Shown: positions 1 through 5,233, counted from the stretch's first letter. The stretch is 5,586 nt of DNA from Sphaerochaetaceae bacterium (GCA_023231265.1 JALNVT010000164.1:1-5586), one strand, 5' to 3'. Notes: generated from the letters alone by a model not told the origin. A program made the numbers and translations.

Positions 1-1
1 T

Positions 2-556
2 AGAAAGAAAATAAAGAAAGATGCTCAAGCAGGTTTTGAAAATGATCCAGCAGCTAATGATGTTCATGAAATAATTCTTTCATATCCATTTATAAAGGCA
101 ATTACAATACATAGAGTTGCTCACAATTTATTTAAATTTGGAGTTCCTCTGCTACCTAGAATGCTATCAGAATGGGCCCACAGTGATACTGGAATTGATA
201 TACATCCTGGTGCCACAATAGGTGAAAACTTCTTCATAGACCATGGAACAGGTGTTGTAATTGGTGAAACAACAGTCATTGGAAACAATGTAAAGATCTA
301 TCAAGGTGTAACACTTGGAGCATTGAGTTTTCCTAAAGATGAAGGCGGCCAGATTATAAGAGGTGCAAAGCGCCATCCTACCATAAGCGACAATGTGACT
401 ATATATGCCAATGCAACCATTCTTGGTGATATTGTTATTGGTAAGAACTGTATAATAGGATCTTCCTCATGGATTAAAGACGATGTTGATGAAGATACTC
501 TTGTAACAATTCCTGATCCTGAAATTATTCATCGAAAGATAAACATTAAAAAATAA
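2..556 (+). CDS. cysE: Serine O-acetyltransferase, 5'-truncated by the window edge
   Basis: It transfers acetyl from acetyl-CoA to L-serine, giving O-acetylserine, the cytoplasmic precursor of cysteine. The frame is open from base 2 to a TAA, so the real start lies left of the window; the ATG at 161 is internal, because conserved family sequence (SYPFIKAITIHR, then VPLLPRM) precedes it. 184 residues are visible. In this fragment the left-handed beta-helix hexapeptide domain starts near residue 60, with DIHP at 66-69 and DHGTG at 80-84. Asp66 and His81 have the same 15-residue spacing as the catalytic Asp143/His158 pair of E. coli CysE. The loop LSFPKDEGGQIIRGAKRHP is longer than in enterobacterial CysE and fits the Bacteroides/spirochaete-type branch. 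The tail ends in KINIKK rather than the terminal Ile that docks into O-acetylserine sulfhydrylase in classical CysE. The family assignment is very secure; the exact subfamily is inferred. Confidence 0.95.
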   Translation, partial: RKKIKKDAQAGFENDPAANDVHEIILSYPFIKAITIHRVAHNLFKFGVPLLPRMLSEWAHSDTGIDIHPGATIGENFFIDHGTGVVIGETTVIGNNVKIYQGVTLGALSFPKDEGGQIIRGAKRHPTISDNVTIYANATILGDIVIGKNCIIGSSSWIKDDVDEDTLVTIPDPEIIHRKINIKK

Positions 557-595
557 TTACCATCACAATCAAATGGCAATTTATATATTTATAGA

Positions 596-636
596 AGAAA
601 CACTCATTTCCATTTGGCTATGAGTGTTTCTTTTTT
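596..636 (+). terminator. Bidirectional intrinsic terminator between cysE and mtaB
   Basis: A perfect 12-bp inverted repeat (596-607 with 620-631, AGAAACACTCAT / ATGAGTGTTTCT) encloses a 12-nt loop and runs into a T tract at 631-636, which suits cysE on the plus strand. The gene on the right, mtaB, converges on it and ends at 646. On the minus strand the stem is followed by a moderately T-rich stretch, so one hairpin probably stops both transcripts. Confidence 0.85.
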
Positions 637-645
637 ATTTAAATT

Positions 646-1950
646 TTATTCTAAAATTGTAACATAAGGAGTTTTCTTACTGGTTACATCATCATTGAAT
701 CGTGCTCTAAATAACATTCCTTCTTTTGCAAATGCAGGAGGATTTTCAATTAAAACATCAATGTAGTTACCAGTCAATCCAGTATATACACCCTTCTTTC
801 TGGCCTGGAATATAACATCACATTCCTTGCCTCTCTGTCGCTCCATATATTCAGAATGAAGTTCATCGGATAGAGCTCTCAGCTTTGCAGCTCTCTCATC
901 TCTTAAATACTCTGGAACTTTATCTTTTGCATGATAAAAATCAGTATTGGGACGAGGAGAAAATGGGAAAACATGACATTTTGCGAACTTAGCTTCTTTT
1001 ATAAATTCATAAGTCTCTTCAAAAGCCTCATCATCTTCTTGTGGAAGACCTGTAATTACATCAATAGCAATAAAAGGATCATCTTTTATCTCTTTTAGTT
1101 TGTTTACAATATAAATCAAATGATTCTTATCATATTTTCTATTTGCTCTTTCTAAAACCTTATTGCTGGCACTTTGCATTGGAATATGAAAGTGAGGTTG
1201 TATGCGTGGGTCTTTAAATGTATTTAAAAGTCTATCATCTACATGATCTGCTTCCATTGAAGACATTCTATATCTTACATCAGAATCAGAAGCAGCTAGA
1301 AGTTTTTCTATCAAACCACCCAAACCTTCACCCTTGTGGTCATACATTGTTAAATTAACACCCGTAAGCATAATTTCATTGAAGCCCTCTTTCTTTAATT
1401 GAAGAGCTCTTTCAACTACTTTCTCAGGTTCTAAGAACTGAGACGGACCACGTGCAACATGAACTCTACAATAACCACAGTTATTATCACATCCATCCTG
1501 TACCTTTAAGTAAGCACGACTGTGATAAGAGAAAGATGCTGCATCATAATCGAATACTGATGCCTTAGAATCAGTGAAAGAACCAACAGCTTCTTTTAAG
1601 TCCATTCCACTTTCCATAGCAACTTTGATGTGCTTTGGAAGAGTCAATAAATGAGCCTTCTTATCAAGGGGAACAACAACAATACCTTCAGCTAATGCCT
1701 CGATATCACCTCTGTTCATCTGAGCATAACACCCTGTAACTATACAAATACCATCATGAGCAAAATGTCTAATCATACGTCTTGCCTTCTGCTCAGCTTT
1801 GCTTGTAACAGTACAAGTATTTACTATATATATTTCTGCAGCTTCTTTATCATTTACTATATTAAATCCTTCAGCAGTGAAGGCATCTGCAATTCCTTCG
1901 CTCTCACATTGATTTAATCTACATCCAAGAGTATAAACGCAAACGTTCAT
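646..1950 (-). CDS. mtaB: tRNA (t6A37-C2) methylthiotransferase MtaB
   Basis: A radical SAM enzyme that adds a methylthio group to N6-threonylcarbamoyladenosine at position 37 of ANN-decoding tRNAs, giving ms2t6A and stabilising codon pairing. It is 434 aa, the usual length. Three domains are visible. The N-terminal methylthiotransferase (UPF0004) domain spans about residues 1-105, with second-cluster cysteines Cys10 (TLGCRLNQCES), Cys46 (NTCTVT) and Cys74 (TGCYAQ). The radical SAM domain spans about 143-365, with Cys154, Cys158 and Cys161 in CDNNCGYC. A C-terminal TRAM-like RNA-binding region follows from about 370. The sequence TLGCRLNQCES and the overall layout favour MtaB over MiaB or RimO. 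It is the second gene of an operon with tyrA: 4 bp separate them, and its Shine-Dalgarno lies within the tyrA coding end, so translational coupling is likely. The pairing with tyrA has no obvious metabolic logic. Confidence 0.93.
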   Translation of the reverse strand: MNVCVYTLGCRLNQCESEGIADAFTAEGFNIVNDKEAAEIYIVNTCTVTSKAEQKARRMIRHFAHDGICIVTGCYAQMNRGDIEALAEGIVVVPLDKKAHLLTLPKHIKVAMESGMDLKEAVGSFTDSKASVFDYDAASFSYHSRAYLKVQDGCDNNCGYCRVHVARGPSQFLEPEKVVERALQLKKEGFNEIMLTGVNLTMYDHKGEGLGGLIEKLLAASDSDVRYRMSSMEADHVDDRLLNTFKDPRIQPHFHIPMQSASNKVLERANRKYDKNHLIYIVNKLKEIKDDPFIAIDVITGLPQEDDEAFEETYEFIKEAKFAKCHVFPFSPRPNTDFYHAKDKVPEYLRDERAAKLRALSDELHSEYMERQRGKECDVIFQARKKGVYTGLTGNYIDVLIENPPAFAKEGMLFRARFNDDVTSKKTPYVTILE

Positions 1951-1954
1951 CTTC

Positions 1955-2686
1955 TTATTGCTCCTGTTCGGTTAACTCCTGCATTACATAATCTAGAGAA
2001 CCTTTAAGTCCCATTCTCATTTGCTTTGCGTAAGGGTTATACCTTTGTAAATCGTAGAACAATTGTATTGGGTCATTACAAGTTTGTTCAACTATAGACA
2101 TCAACCTATTATAACCTGTTGTTGCCAGTTCTGTAGGTTGAAGAGCAAGTTCATCTAGCACTCTTCCAACGAAGTGTGTGATACCTTGCGACCATGCTGC
2201 TTCTCTATCATGGGCATCAGGACTCATCTTCAAAAGATGTAAATCCCAACTTTCGAGATCTTTATATATCTCATCAAACAGAGAAGATGGACAATTTAAT
2301 GGATAAACAACCATTGGTAAACCTTGAACTCCATTCAATCCGGAATCAGGTCCAAACATTGGATGAGAAGCAATGCTATAAACATCTTTCGGCAATAACT
2401 TCTTCATTAAATTTGCTGGGTGTATTTTGACAGAGCAAGTATCAATTACAGTACATCCCTTTTTAATTTTTGAAGTAATCCTTGTTAGAACTTCTTCAAA
2501 ACTACTGATTGCAACACAAAGATATATTATAGGTTGTGAAAGCACTTCGTCTTCACTCACTAATTTTACGTTTTCAATATCATCTTTGTGACTTCTACTG
2601 TAGCTTACAACAGTATTACCATGTTTAGCTAATTCTTGGGTCCAGAAGGTTCCGAACCTACCTAGTCCATATACACCTATGTTCAT
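1955..2686 (-). CDS. tyrA: TyrA-family prephenate/arogenate dehydrogenase
   Basis: An NAD(P)-dependent oxidative decarboxylase of tyrosine biosynthesis, acting on prephenate (to 4-hydroxyphenylpyruvate) or arogenate (to tyrosine). It is 243 aa, without a chorismate mutase domain or a C-terminal ACT domain. The Rossmann nucleotide-binding motif is GLGRFG at residues 7-12. The HPMFGPDS block is at 108-115, with His108 a conserved active-site region residue. The helical dimerisation half contains HDREAAWSQGITHFVGR (159-175) and later CNDPIQLFYDLQRYN. These blocks look more like plant arogenate dehydrogenases (HPMFGPES, SQFITHTVGR) than E. coli TyrA, so arogenate use is a real possibility; substrate and cofactor cannot be settled by reading. 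The start is supported by AAAGGTG at 2694-2700, 7 nt upstream. It is the first gene of a minus-strand operon with mtaB and is divergent from pta. Confidence 0.9.
   Translation of the reverse strand: MNIGVYGLGRFGTFWTQELAKHGNTVVSYSRSHKDDIENVKLVSEDEVLSQPIIYLCVAISSFEEVLTRITSKIKKGCTVIDTCSVKIHPANLMKKLLPKDVYSIASHPMFGPDSGLNGVQGLPMVVYPLNCPSSLFDEIYKDLESWDLHLLKMSPDAHDREAAWSQGITHFVGRVLDELALQPTELATTGYNRLMSIVEQTCNDPIQLFYDLQRYNPYAKQMRMGLKGSLDYVMQELTEQEQ
1961..1965 (-). promoter_or_regulatory. mtaB Shine-Dalgarno inside tyrA
   Basis: AGGAG (minus strand) lies 10 nt before the mtaB ATG and within the last codons of tyrA (encoding QEQ-stop). This fixes the mtaB start and suggests that ribosomes terminating on tyrA help to start mtaB. 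Confidence 0.75.
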
Positions 2687-2706
2687 TTCTACGCACCTTT
2701 AAATTG

Positions 2707-2735
2707 TTTATAATAAATAAAGTATTTAAATACAA
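2707..2735 (-). promoter_or_regulatory. Possible sigma-70-type promoter for tyrA-mtaB
   Basis: On the minus strand TTGTAT (2730-2735) and TATAAA (2707-2712) are separated by exactly 17 nt. The -35 is weak (3 of 6 consensus bases) and the -10 good (5 of 6). Transcription would begin near 2700, at the edge of the tyrA Shine-Dalgarno, giving a very short leader. That is marginal, so the call is tentative in such AT-rich DNA. Confidence 0.35.
2722..2733. promoter_or_regulatory. 12-bp perfect palindrome, possible operator
   Basis: GTATTTAAATAC is a perfect 12-bp palindrome between the divergent genes tyrA and pta. It covers most of the spacer and part of the -35 of the proposed tyrA promoter, a position where a repressor could act. 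No known regulator site was recognised. AT-rich intergenic DNA makes such palindromes by chance fairly often. Confidence 0.25.
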
Positions 2736-2861
2736 GGTATGTATGTATTAAAAGCAACAAACTGATGAATTTAATTAAAAAATTGTTCTAAATTAGATAA
2801 AAAGTGCACCTTTAATAACTTTTTTAATTGTGATATTCTTTTCCTTAGATTTGCTTATTAT

Positions 2862-2866
2862 AGGAG
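2862..2866 (+). promoter_or_regulatory. pta Shine-Dalgarno that decides the start
   Basis: AGGAG lies 8 nt before the ATG at 2875. The frame is open further upstream to a GTG at 2830, but that start would add a 15-residue hydrophobic stretch with no ribosome binding site and no family counterpart, so the ATG at 2875 is chosen. No convincing pta promoter was found in 2736-2861. Confidence 0.85.
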
Positions 2867-2874
2867 AAATTTAT

Positions 2875-3882
2875 ATGACTTTCGCAGAAAAGATGAAAGG
2901 CCTTGCTAAGACCGCACAGAAGAACTTGGTTCTTCCTGAAGGATGTGAAGAAAGAACACTTCAAGCTGCACGAAAAATTGCTGATCAGAAATTAGCTAAA
3001 AGCGTTACTCTACTTGGTGTAAAATCAGAAGTAGAAGCAAAAGCTAAAGAATTAAACGTAGACCTAACAGGCATCAACGTTATTAATCCTGTAGAAAGTG
3101 ACCTAAGAAAAGAATACGGCCACGAATATTACGAATTAAGAAAACACAAAGGAATGAGCGAAGAAGAAGCTTATGAAAAAATTGTTGATCCTCTAAAATG
3201 GGGTGCAATGATGGTAAGAATGAGAGAAGCAGATGCTATGGTAGCTGGTGCTGAAAATACAACTGGTAAAGTTCTTGTTGCTTGTTTCACAATTATCAAA
3301 ACAAAACCTGGTATCAAATCAGCTTCAAGTTGTTTTGTAATGGCAACAGACAAAACTGATTTAGGCGCTGATGGTTCATTCATCTTTGGTGATTGTGCTA
3401 CAATTCCTAACCCAACAGCTGAACAACTAGCAGAAATTGCTGAAGTATCAGCTCAATCTTGTCGTACTTTCTTGAAAGCTGAACCAAATGTAGCACTTCT
3501 TTCTTACTCAACAAAAGGATCTGCAAAAGGTGAATTGGTAGAAAAAGTACAGAAAGCAACAGAATTAGTTCAAGCTAAATGTCCTGAATTGAATGTTGAT
3601 GGTGAGATGCAGTTAGATGCAGCAATCATTCCTGAAGTTGGTTCCAAGAAAGCTCCAGGTTCTAAGGTAGCTGGTAAAGCTAATACTCTTATCTTCCCTG
3701 ATCTACAAGCTGGTAACATTGGTTACAAACTTGTTCAAAGATTGGCAGGTGCTGAAGCTTATGGCCCTATTTTACAGGGTTTTGCTCATCCTGTATCAGA
3801 CCTTTCAAGAGGTTGCAGTGTTGAAGATATCGTAGTAACTTGTTCATTAACACTAGCTCAAGCTGCAGAAGAAACTAATTAA
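2875..3882 (+). CDS. pta: Phosphate acetyltransferase
   Basis: It interconverts acetyl-CoA plus phosphate with acetyl phosphate plus CoA in the cytoplasm. With acetate kinase (not in this window) it forms the acetate overflow and ATP-yielding route of fermenters. It is 335 aa, the short single-domain PTA/PTB form, without the N-terminal DRTGG and P-loop-like domains of the long E. coli type. Visible signatures are LVLPEGCEERTLQAARK (18-34), WGAMMVRMREADAMVAGA (109-126), GSFIFGDCATIPNPTAEQLA (167-186) and GFAHPVSDLSRGCSVEDIV (302-320). Ser311, Arg312 and Asp318 align with active-site Ser309, Arg310 and Asp316 of the Methanosarcina thermophila enzyme. Codon 2 onward is rich in Ala and Lys, with a regular codon pattern that suits strong expression. 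It is transcribed alone: divergent from tyrA and closed by a strong terminator. Confidence 0.96.
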   Translation: MTFAEKMKGLAKTAQKNLVLPEGCEERTLQAARKIADQKLAKSVTLLGVKSEVEAKAKELNVDLTGINVINPVESDLRKEYGHEYYELRKHKGMSEEEAYEKIVDPLKWGAMMVRMREADAMVAGAENTTGKVLVACFTIIKTKPGIKSASSCFVMATDKTDLGADGSFIFGDCATIPNPTAEQLAEIAEVSAQSCRTFLKAEPNVALLSYSTKGSAKGELVEKVQKATELVQAKCPELNVDGEMQLDAAIIPEVGSKKAPGSKVAGKANTLIFPDLQAGNIGYKLVQRLAGAEAYGPILQGFAHPVSDLSRGCSVEDIVVTCSLTLAQAAEETN

Positions 3883-3903
3883 TTAGTAATCTACAACTTA
3901 TAG

Positions 3904-3934
3904 AAAAAGAAGAACTTCGGTTCTTCTTTTTTTT
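3904..3934 (+). terminator. pta intrinsic terminator with a UUCG tetraloop
   Basis: A 12-bp perfect stem (3904-3915 with 3920-3931) is capped by TTCG closed by a C-G pair, the very stable cUUCGg tetraloop. It runs into eight Ts (3927-3934). It begins about 20 nt after the pta stop. The five As on its left (3904-3908) give a short U tail on the minus strand, so it could also back up termination of the small minus-strand unit. Confidence 0.93.
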
Positions 3935-3963
3935 GTCTTAAAAATTAATTTTATTTTAAGCGT

Positions 3964-3989
3964 AAAAAATGGTCACCATTTTGTGACCA
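3964..3989 (-). terminator. Intrinsic terminator of the small minus-strand unit
   Basis: On the minus strand TGGTCAC (3983-3989) pairs with GTGACCA (3970-3976) around a 6-nt loop, followed at once by six Ts (3964-3969) and then ACG. An outer G-U pair may extend the stem to 8 bp. On the plus strand the stem is not followed by Ts, so the orientation is clear. It lies about 55 nt beyond the stop codon of the 21-codon ORF and has no other minus-strand gene to serve, since rsmA has its own terminator at 4296-4324. Confidence 0.8.
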
Positions 3990-3998
3990 CATTTCAGT

Positions 3999-4012
3999 TA
4001 GCATCAATTGCA
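3999..4012. repeat. 14-bp direct repeat, copy 1
   Basis: TAGCATCAATTGCA here is identical to 4357-4370, where it encodes the AIDA end of RsmA. A shorter core, CATCAATTG, also occurs at 4328-4336 just after the rsmA stop. This copy is in the 3' UTR of the small minus-strand unit. It may be the trace of a local duplication or chance. Confidence 0.5.
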
Positions 4013-4014
4013 AT

Positions 4015-4035
4015 CAAGCAATTATTATTTGCTTG
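4015..4035 (-). other. 7-bp hairpin in the 3' UTR of the small unit
   Basis: CAAGCAA (4029-4035) and TTGCTTG (4015-4021), read on the minus strand, form a perfect 7-bp stem with a 7-nt A/T loop. It starts about 9 nt after the 21-codon ORF stop and precedes the terminator hairpin. It has no T tract, so it is not itself a terminator; it could stabilise the 3' end or act in regulation. Confidence 0.5.
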
Positions 4036-4043
4036 TATAAATA

Positions 4044-4109
4044 TTATGCAAGAATGATATAAGGTGCAATTATTAATAATGCTGCAAATATTGTTATTAT
4101 GTTTTTCAT
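4044..4109 (-). CDS. 21-residue hydrophobic small membrane peptide (candidate)
   Basis: This short ORF starts MKN and continues IITIFAALLIIAPYIILA to a TAA. Apart from Lys2, Asn3, Thr6, Pro16 and Tyr17 it is all aliphatic, Ala or Phe, long enough for one membrane-spanning helix. I do not recognise a family. The case for a real gene is its setting: TTGACA-17-TACTAT promoter (4143-4171), AAGGTGG Shine-Dalgarno 5 nt before the ATG, an A-rich unstructured leader, and a dedicated terminator at 3964-3989, giving a predicted RNA of about 170 nt. The layout recalls type I toxin peptides of the Ibs/Fst style and other small membrane proteins. An alternative is a signal-peptide remnant of a decayed secreted or lipoprotein gene, or an RNA whose ORF is incidental. 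Function is unknown. Confidence 0.6.
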   Translation of the reverse strand: MKNIITIFAALLIIAPYIILA

Positions 4110-4114
4110 TTTAT

Positions 4115-4121
4115 CCACCTT
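4115..4121 (-). promoter_or_regulatory. Strong Shine-Dalgarno of the 21-codon ORF, possibly sequestered
   Basis: AAGGTGG on the minus strand lies 5 nt before the ATG at 4109. This matches the SD style used by tyrA in the same window (AAAGGTG). Six of its bases (4116-4121, AAGGTG) are perfectly complementary to CACCTT at 4061-4066 in the same mRNA, spanning parts of codons 15-17, so a long-range pairing could close the ribosome site. Confidence 0.7.
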
Positions 4122-4142
4122 GTTTGTTTTTTTTGTAATTAC

Positions 4143-4171
4143 ATAGTAAAACATAGTATAAAAAATGTCAA
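4143..4171 (-). promoter_or_regulatory. Near-consensus sigma-70 promoter of the small unit
   Basis: On the minus strand TTGACA (4166-4171, 6 of 6) and TACTAT (4143-4148, 5 of 6) are separated by exactly 17 nt, the best promoter in the window. Transcription should start near 4136, leaving a leader of roughly 27 nt that is A-rich and free of obvious structure. The plus-strand octamer ACATAGTA is repeated at 4141-4148 and 4151-4158, so the -10 word occurs twice. A perfect palindrome TGTAATTACA (4134-4143) sits at the expected start site and could bind a regulator. Confidence 0.8.
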
Positions 4172-4295
4172 CAGTATCATAAGTTTAAAATATAAACACC
4201 TTTAAAATTTAATAATTACATGTAAATCACCTATTTAGTGAATTTAACTTTTACAAACATTTGTCATATGTAATTAAACCGAAATATCATGATAT
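4172..4295. other. Gene-free AT-rich spacer with palindromes
   Basis: I see no gene, RNA or convincing promoter here between the small-unit promoter and the rsmA terminator. It is very AT-rich and holds two perfect palindromes: TTACATGTAA (4216-4225) and ATATCATGATAT (4284-4295). A minus-strand AAGGTG near 4192-4197 precedes a 13-codon hydrophobic ORF, but the distance of about 16 nt is too long for a normal start. Confidence 0.4.
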
Positions 4296-4324
4296 AAAAA
4301 AAATCCCCTGTAAAATACAGGGAA
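4296..4324 (-). terminator. rsmA intrinsic terminator
   Basis: On the minus strand CCCTGTA (4316-4322) pairs with TACAGGG (4306-4312) around a TTT loop. A G-U and an A-U pair extend it to 9 bp, and eight Ts follow (4296-4303). It begins about 24 nt after the rsmA stop, so rsmA transcription should end here and not feed the small unit beyond. Confidence 0.9.
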
Positions 4325-4348
4325 CATCATCAATTGTTGCAATCTATA

Positions 4349-5233
4349 TTAATTTCTAGCATCAATTGCATTTTTAATAGCGGTTGAAAGAGCTATAAAT
4401 TCATCAAATCCAAGTTTTTCACCTCTCACACCTTCATCAAGTCCACTTTCCTTTATAGCATCTAATGTAGCATCCTTACCGATAATTTTACCAGTTTTAC
4501 CACCTAAAAGATTATTTCTCAATGTCTTTCTTCTCTTTGAGAAACTGTCTCTGATTACCATCATGAAAGTCTGTCGTATATCATCTGAAACTCTAGGTTT
4601 ATCCAATTTAGTCATCATGATGACACTGCTGGTTACTTTTGGAACAGGATAGAATGCACCGTTGTTGATATCCATTGTAATTCGTGTGTCATAATCCATC
4701 TGTGCCAAAAGAGAGAATGAAGAGTAAAGTTTGGATCCAGACTTTGCTTCTAATCTCTGTGCAACCTCTTTCTGCAAAGTGAAAACCATTTTTTTGGGAA
4801 GACATTGATTTTCAAGAAGTTTTGCAATACAAACAGAACCGACATTGTATGGAAGATTTCCACAGATTACATCAGGTACTCCTTCTTTTTCATATTCGAT
4901 TGGCCAAGTTTTTAAAGCGTCACCTTCTACAAGAGTAAAGTTCTCATCATCACCAAATGCAGCATCTTCCAAAATTCTACAAAATCCATGATCTATCTCA
5001 AAAACTTTCAGCTGCGCTCCACTATCAATTAGCAAAGAAGTAATTGCACCAAGTCCTGGTCCAATTTCCCAAACTCTTGAATCCTTATTTATTTCCATTA
5101 AAGCTACAATTCTTTTTCTAACGTCATTTGATAGTAAAAAATTTTGTCCAAATTTTTTACTCATTGCAAGTCCATTTTCTTCAAGCACCTGCATTATTGC
5201 ATTTGGGGAATCGTATGGAAAGTTCCAACTCAT
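4349..5233 (-). CDS. rsmA: 16S rRNA dimethyladenosine transferase RsmA (KsgA)
   Basis: It dimethylates A1518 and A1519 (E. coli numbering) in the 3' hairpin of 16S rRNA late in 30S assembly, using S-adenosylmethionine; its loss gives kasugamycin resistance. It is 294 aa, a normal length. Motifs in order are KKFGQNFLLS (26-35), SAM-binding WEIGPGLG (55-62), FEID (78-81), the catalytic NLPY (126-129), FYPVPKVTSSV (194-204) and the C-terminal FSKRRKTLRNNL (231-242). The YDSP element at 7-10 before the core resembles treponemal RsmA. The ATG at 5233 has AGGAGA about 10 nt upstream, and about 25 residues precede KKFGQNFL, as in other RsmA proteins, so this start is preferred over Met24. Its first 53 bp overlap the end of the upstream membrane-protein gene, implying coupled translation. 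No own promoter is visible, so it is probably cotranscribed with that gene. Confidence 0.96.
   Translation of the reverse strand: MSWNFPYDSPNAIMQVLEENGLAMSKKFGQNFLLSNDVRKRIVALMEINKDSRVWEIGPGLGAITSLLIDSGAQLKVFEIDHGFCRILEDAAFGDDENFTLVEGDALKTWPIEYEKEGVPDVICGNLPYNVGSVCIAKLLENQCLPKKMVFTLQKEVAQRLEAKSGSKLYSSFSLLAQMDYDTRITMDINNGAFYPVPKVTSSVIMMTKLDKPRVSDDIRQTFMMVIRDSFSKRRKTLRNNLLGGKTGKIIGKDATLDAIKESGLDEGVRGEKLGFDEFIALSTAIKNAIDARN
4357..4370. repeat. 14-bp direct repeat, copy 2 (end of rsmA)
   Basis: Identical to 3999-4012 and in the same orientation, about 358 bp away. It lies within the last codons of rsmA. Confidence 0.5.

Noticed and set aside
161..163. ATG as the start of the serine acetyltransferase
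   Set aside because: The frame is open to the window edge and the 53 upstream residues match the family's conserved alpha-helical domain, so this Met is internal.
167..376. Minus-strand open frame inside the serine acetyltransferase gene
   Set aside because: Antisense to strongly conserved hexapeptide-repeat coding sequence.
2194..2430. Plus-strand open frame opposite tyrA
   Set aside because: It lies wholly antisense to a well-supported conserved gene, has no ribosome site and no recognisable protein features.
2830..2874. Upstream GTG start extending pta by 15 residues
   Set aside because: No ribosome site before the GTG, the added residues are not part of the family, and the ATG at 2875 has AGGAG at ideal spacing.
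3171..3383. Minus-strand open frame inside pta
   Set aside because: Antisense to a conserved enzyme; its composition is a by-product of pta codon use.
3990..4060. Plus-strand antisense RNA promoter that would complete a type I toxin-antitoxin pair
   Set aside because: TATAAA at 4036-4041 and TATTAT at 4042-4047 look like -10 boxes, but no -35 lies at 16-18 nt; TTGCAA is 22 nt away. Not supported.
4079..4138. Plus-strand 19-codon hydrophobic ORF directly opposite the small minus-strand ORF
   Set aside because: AAGGTG lies 12 nt upstream, longer than usual, no good promoter precedes it, and Phe/Leu-rich reading is expected opposite poly-A-rich minus-strand sequence. Probably a shadow, although it falls in an interesting spot.
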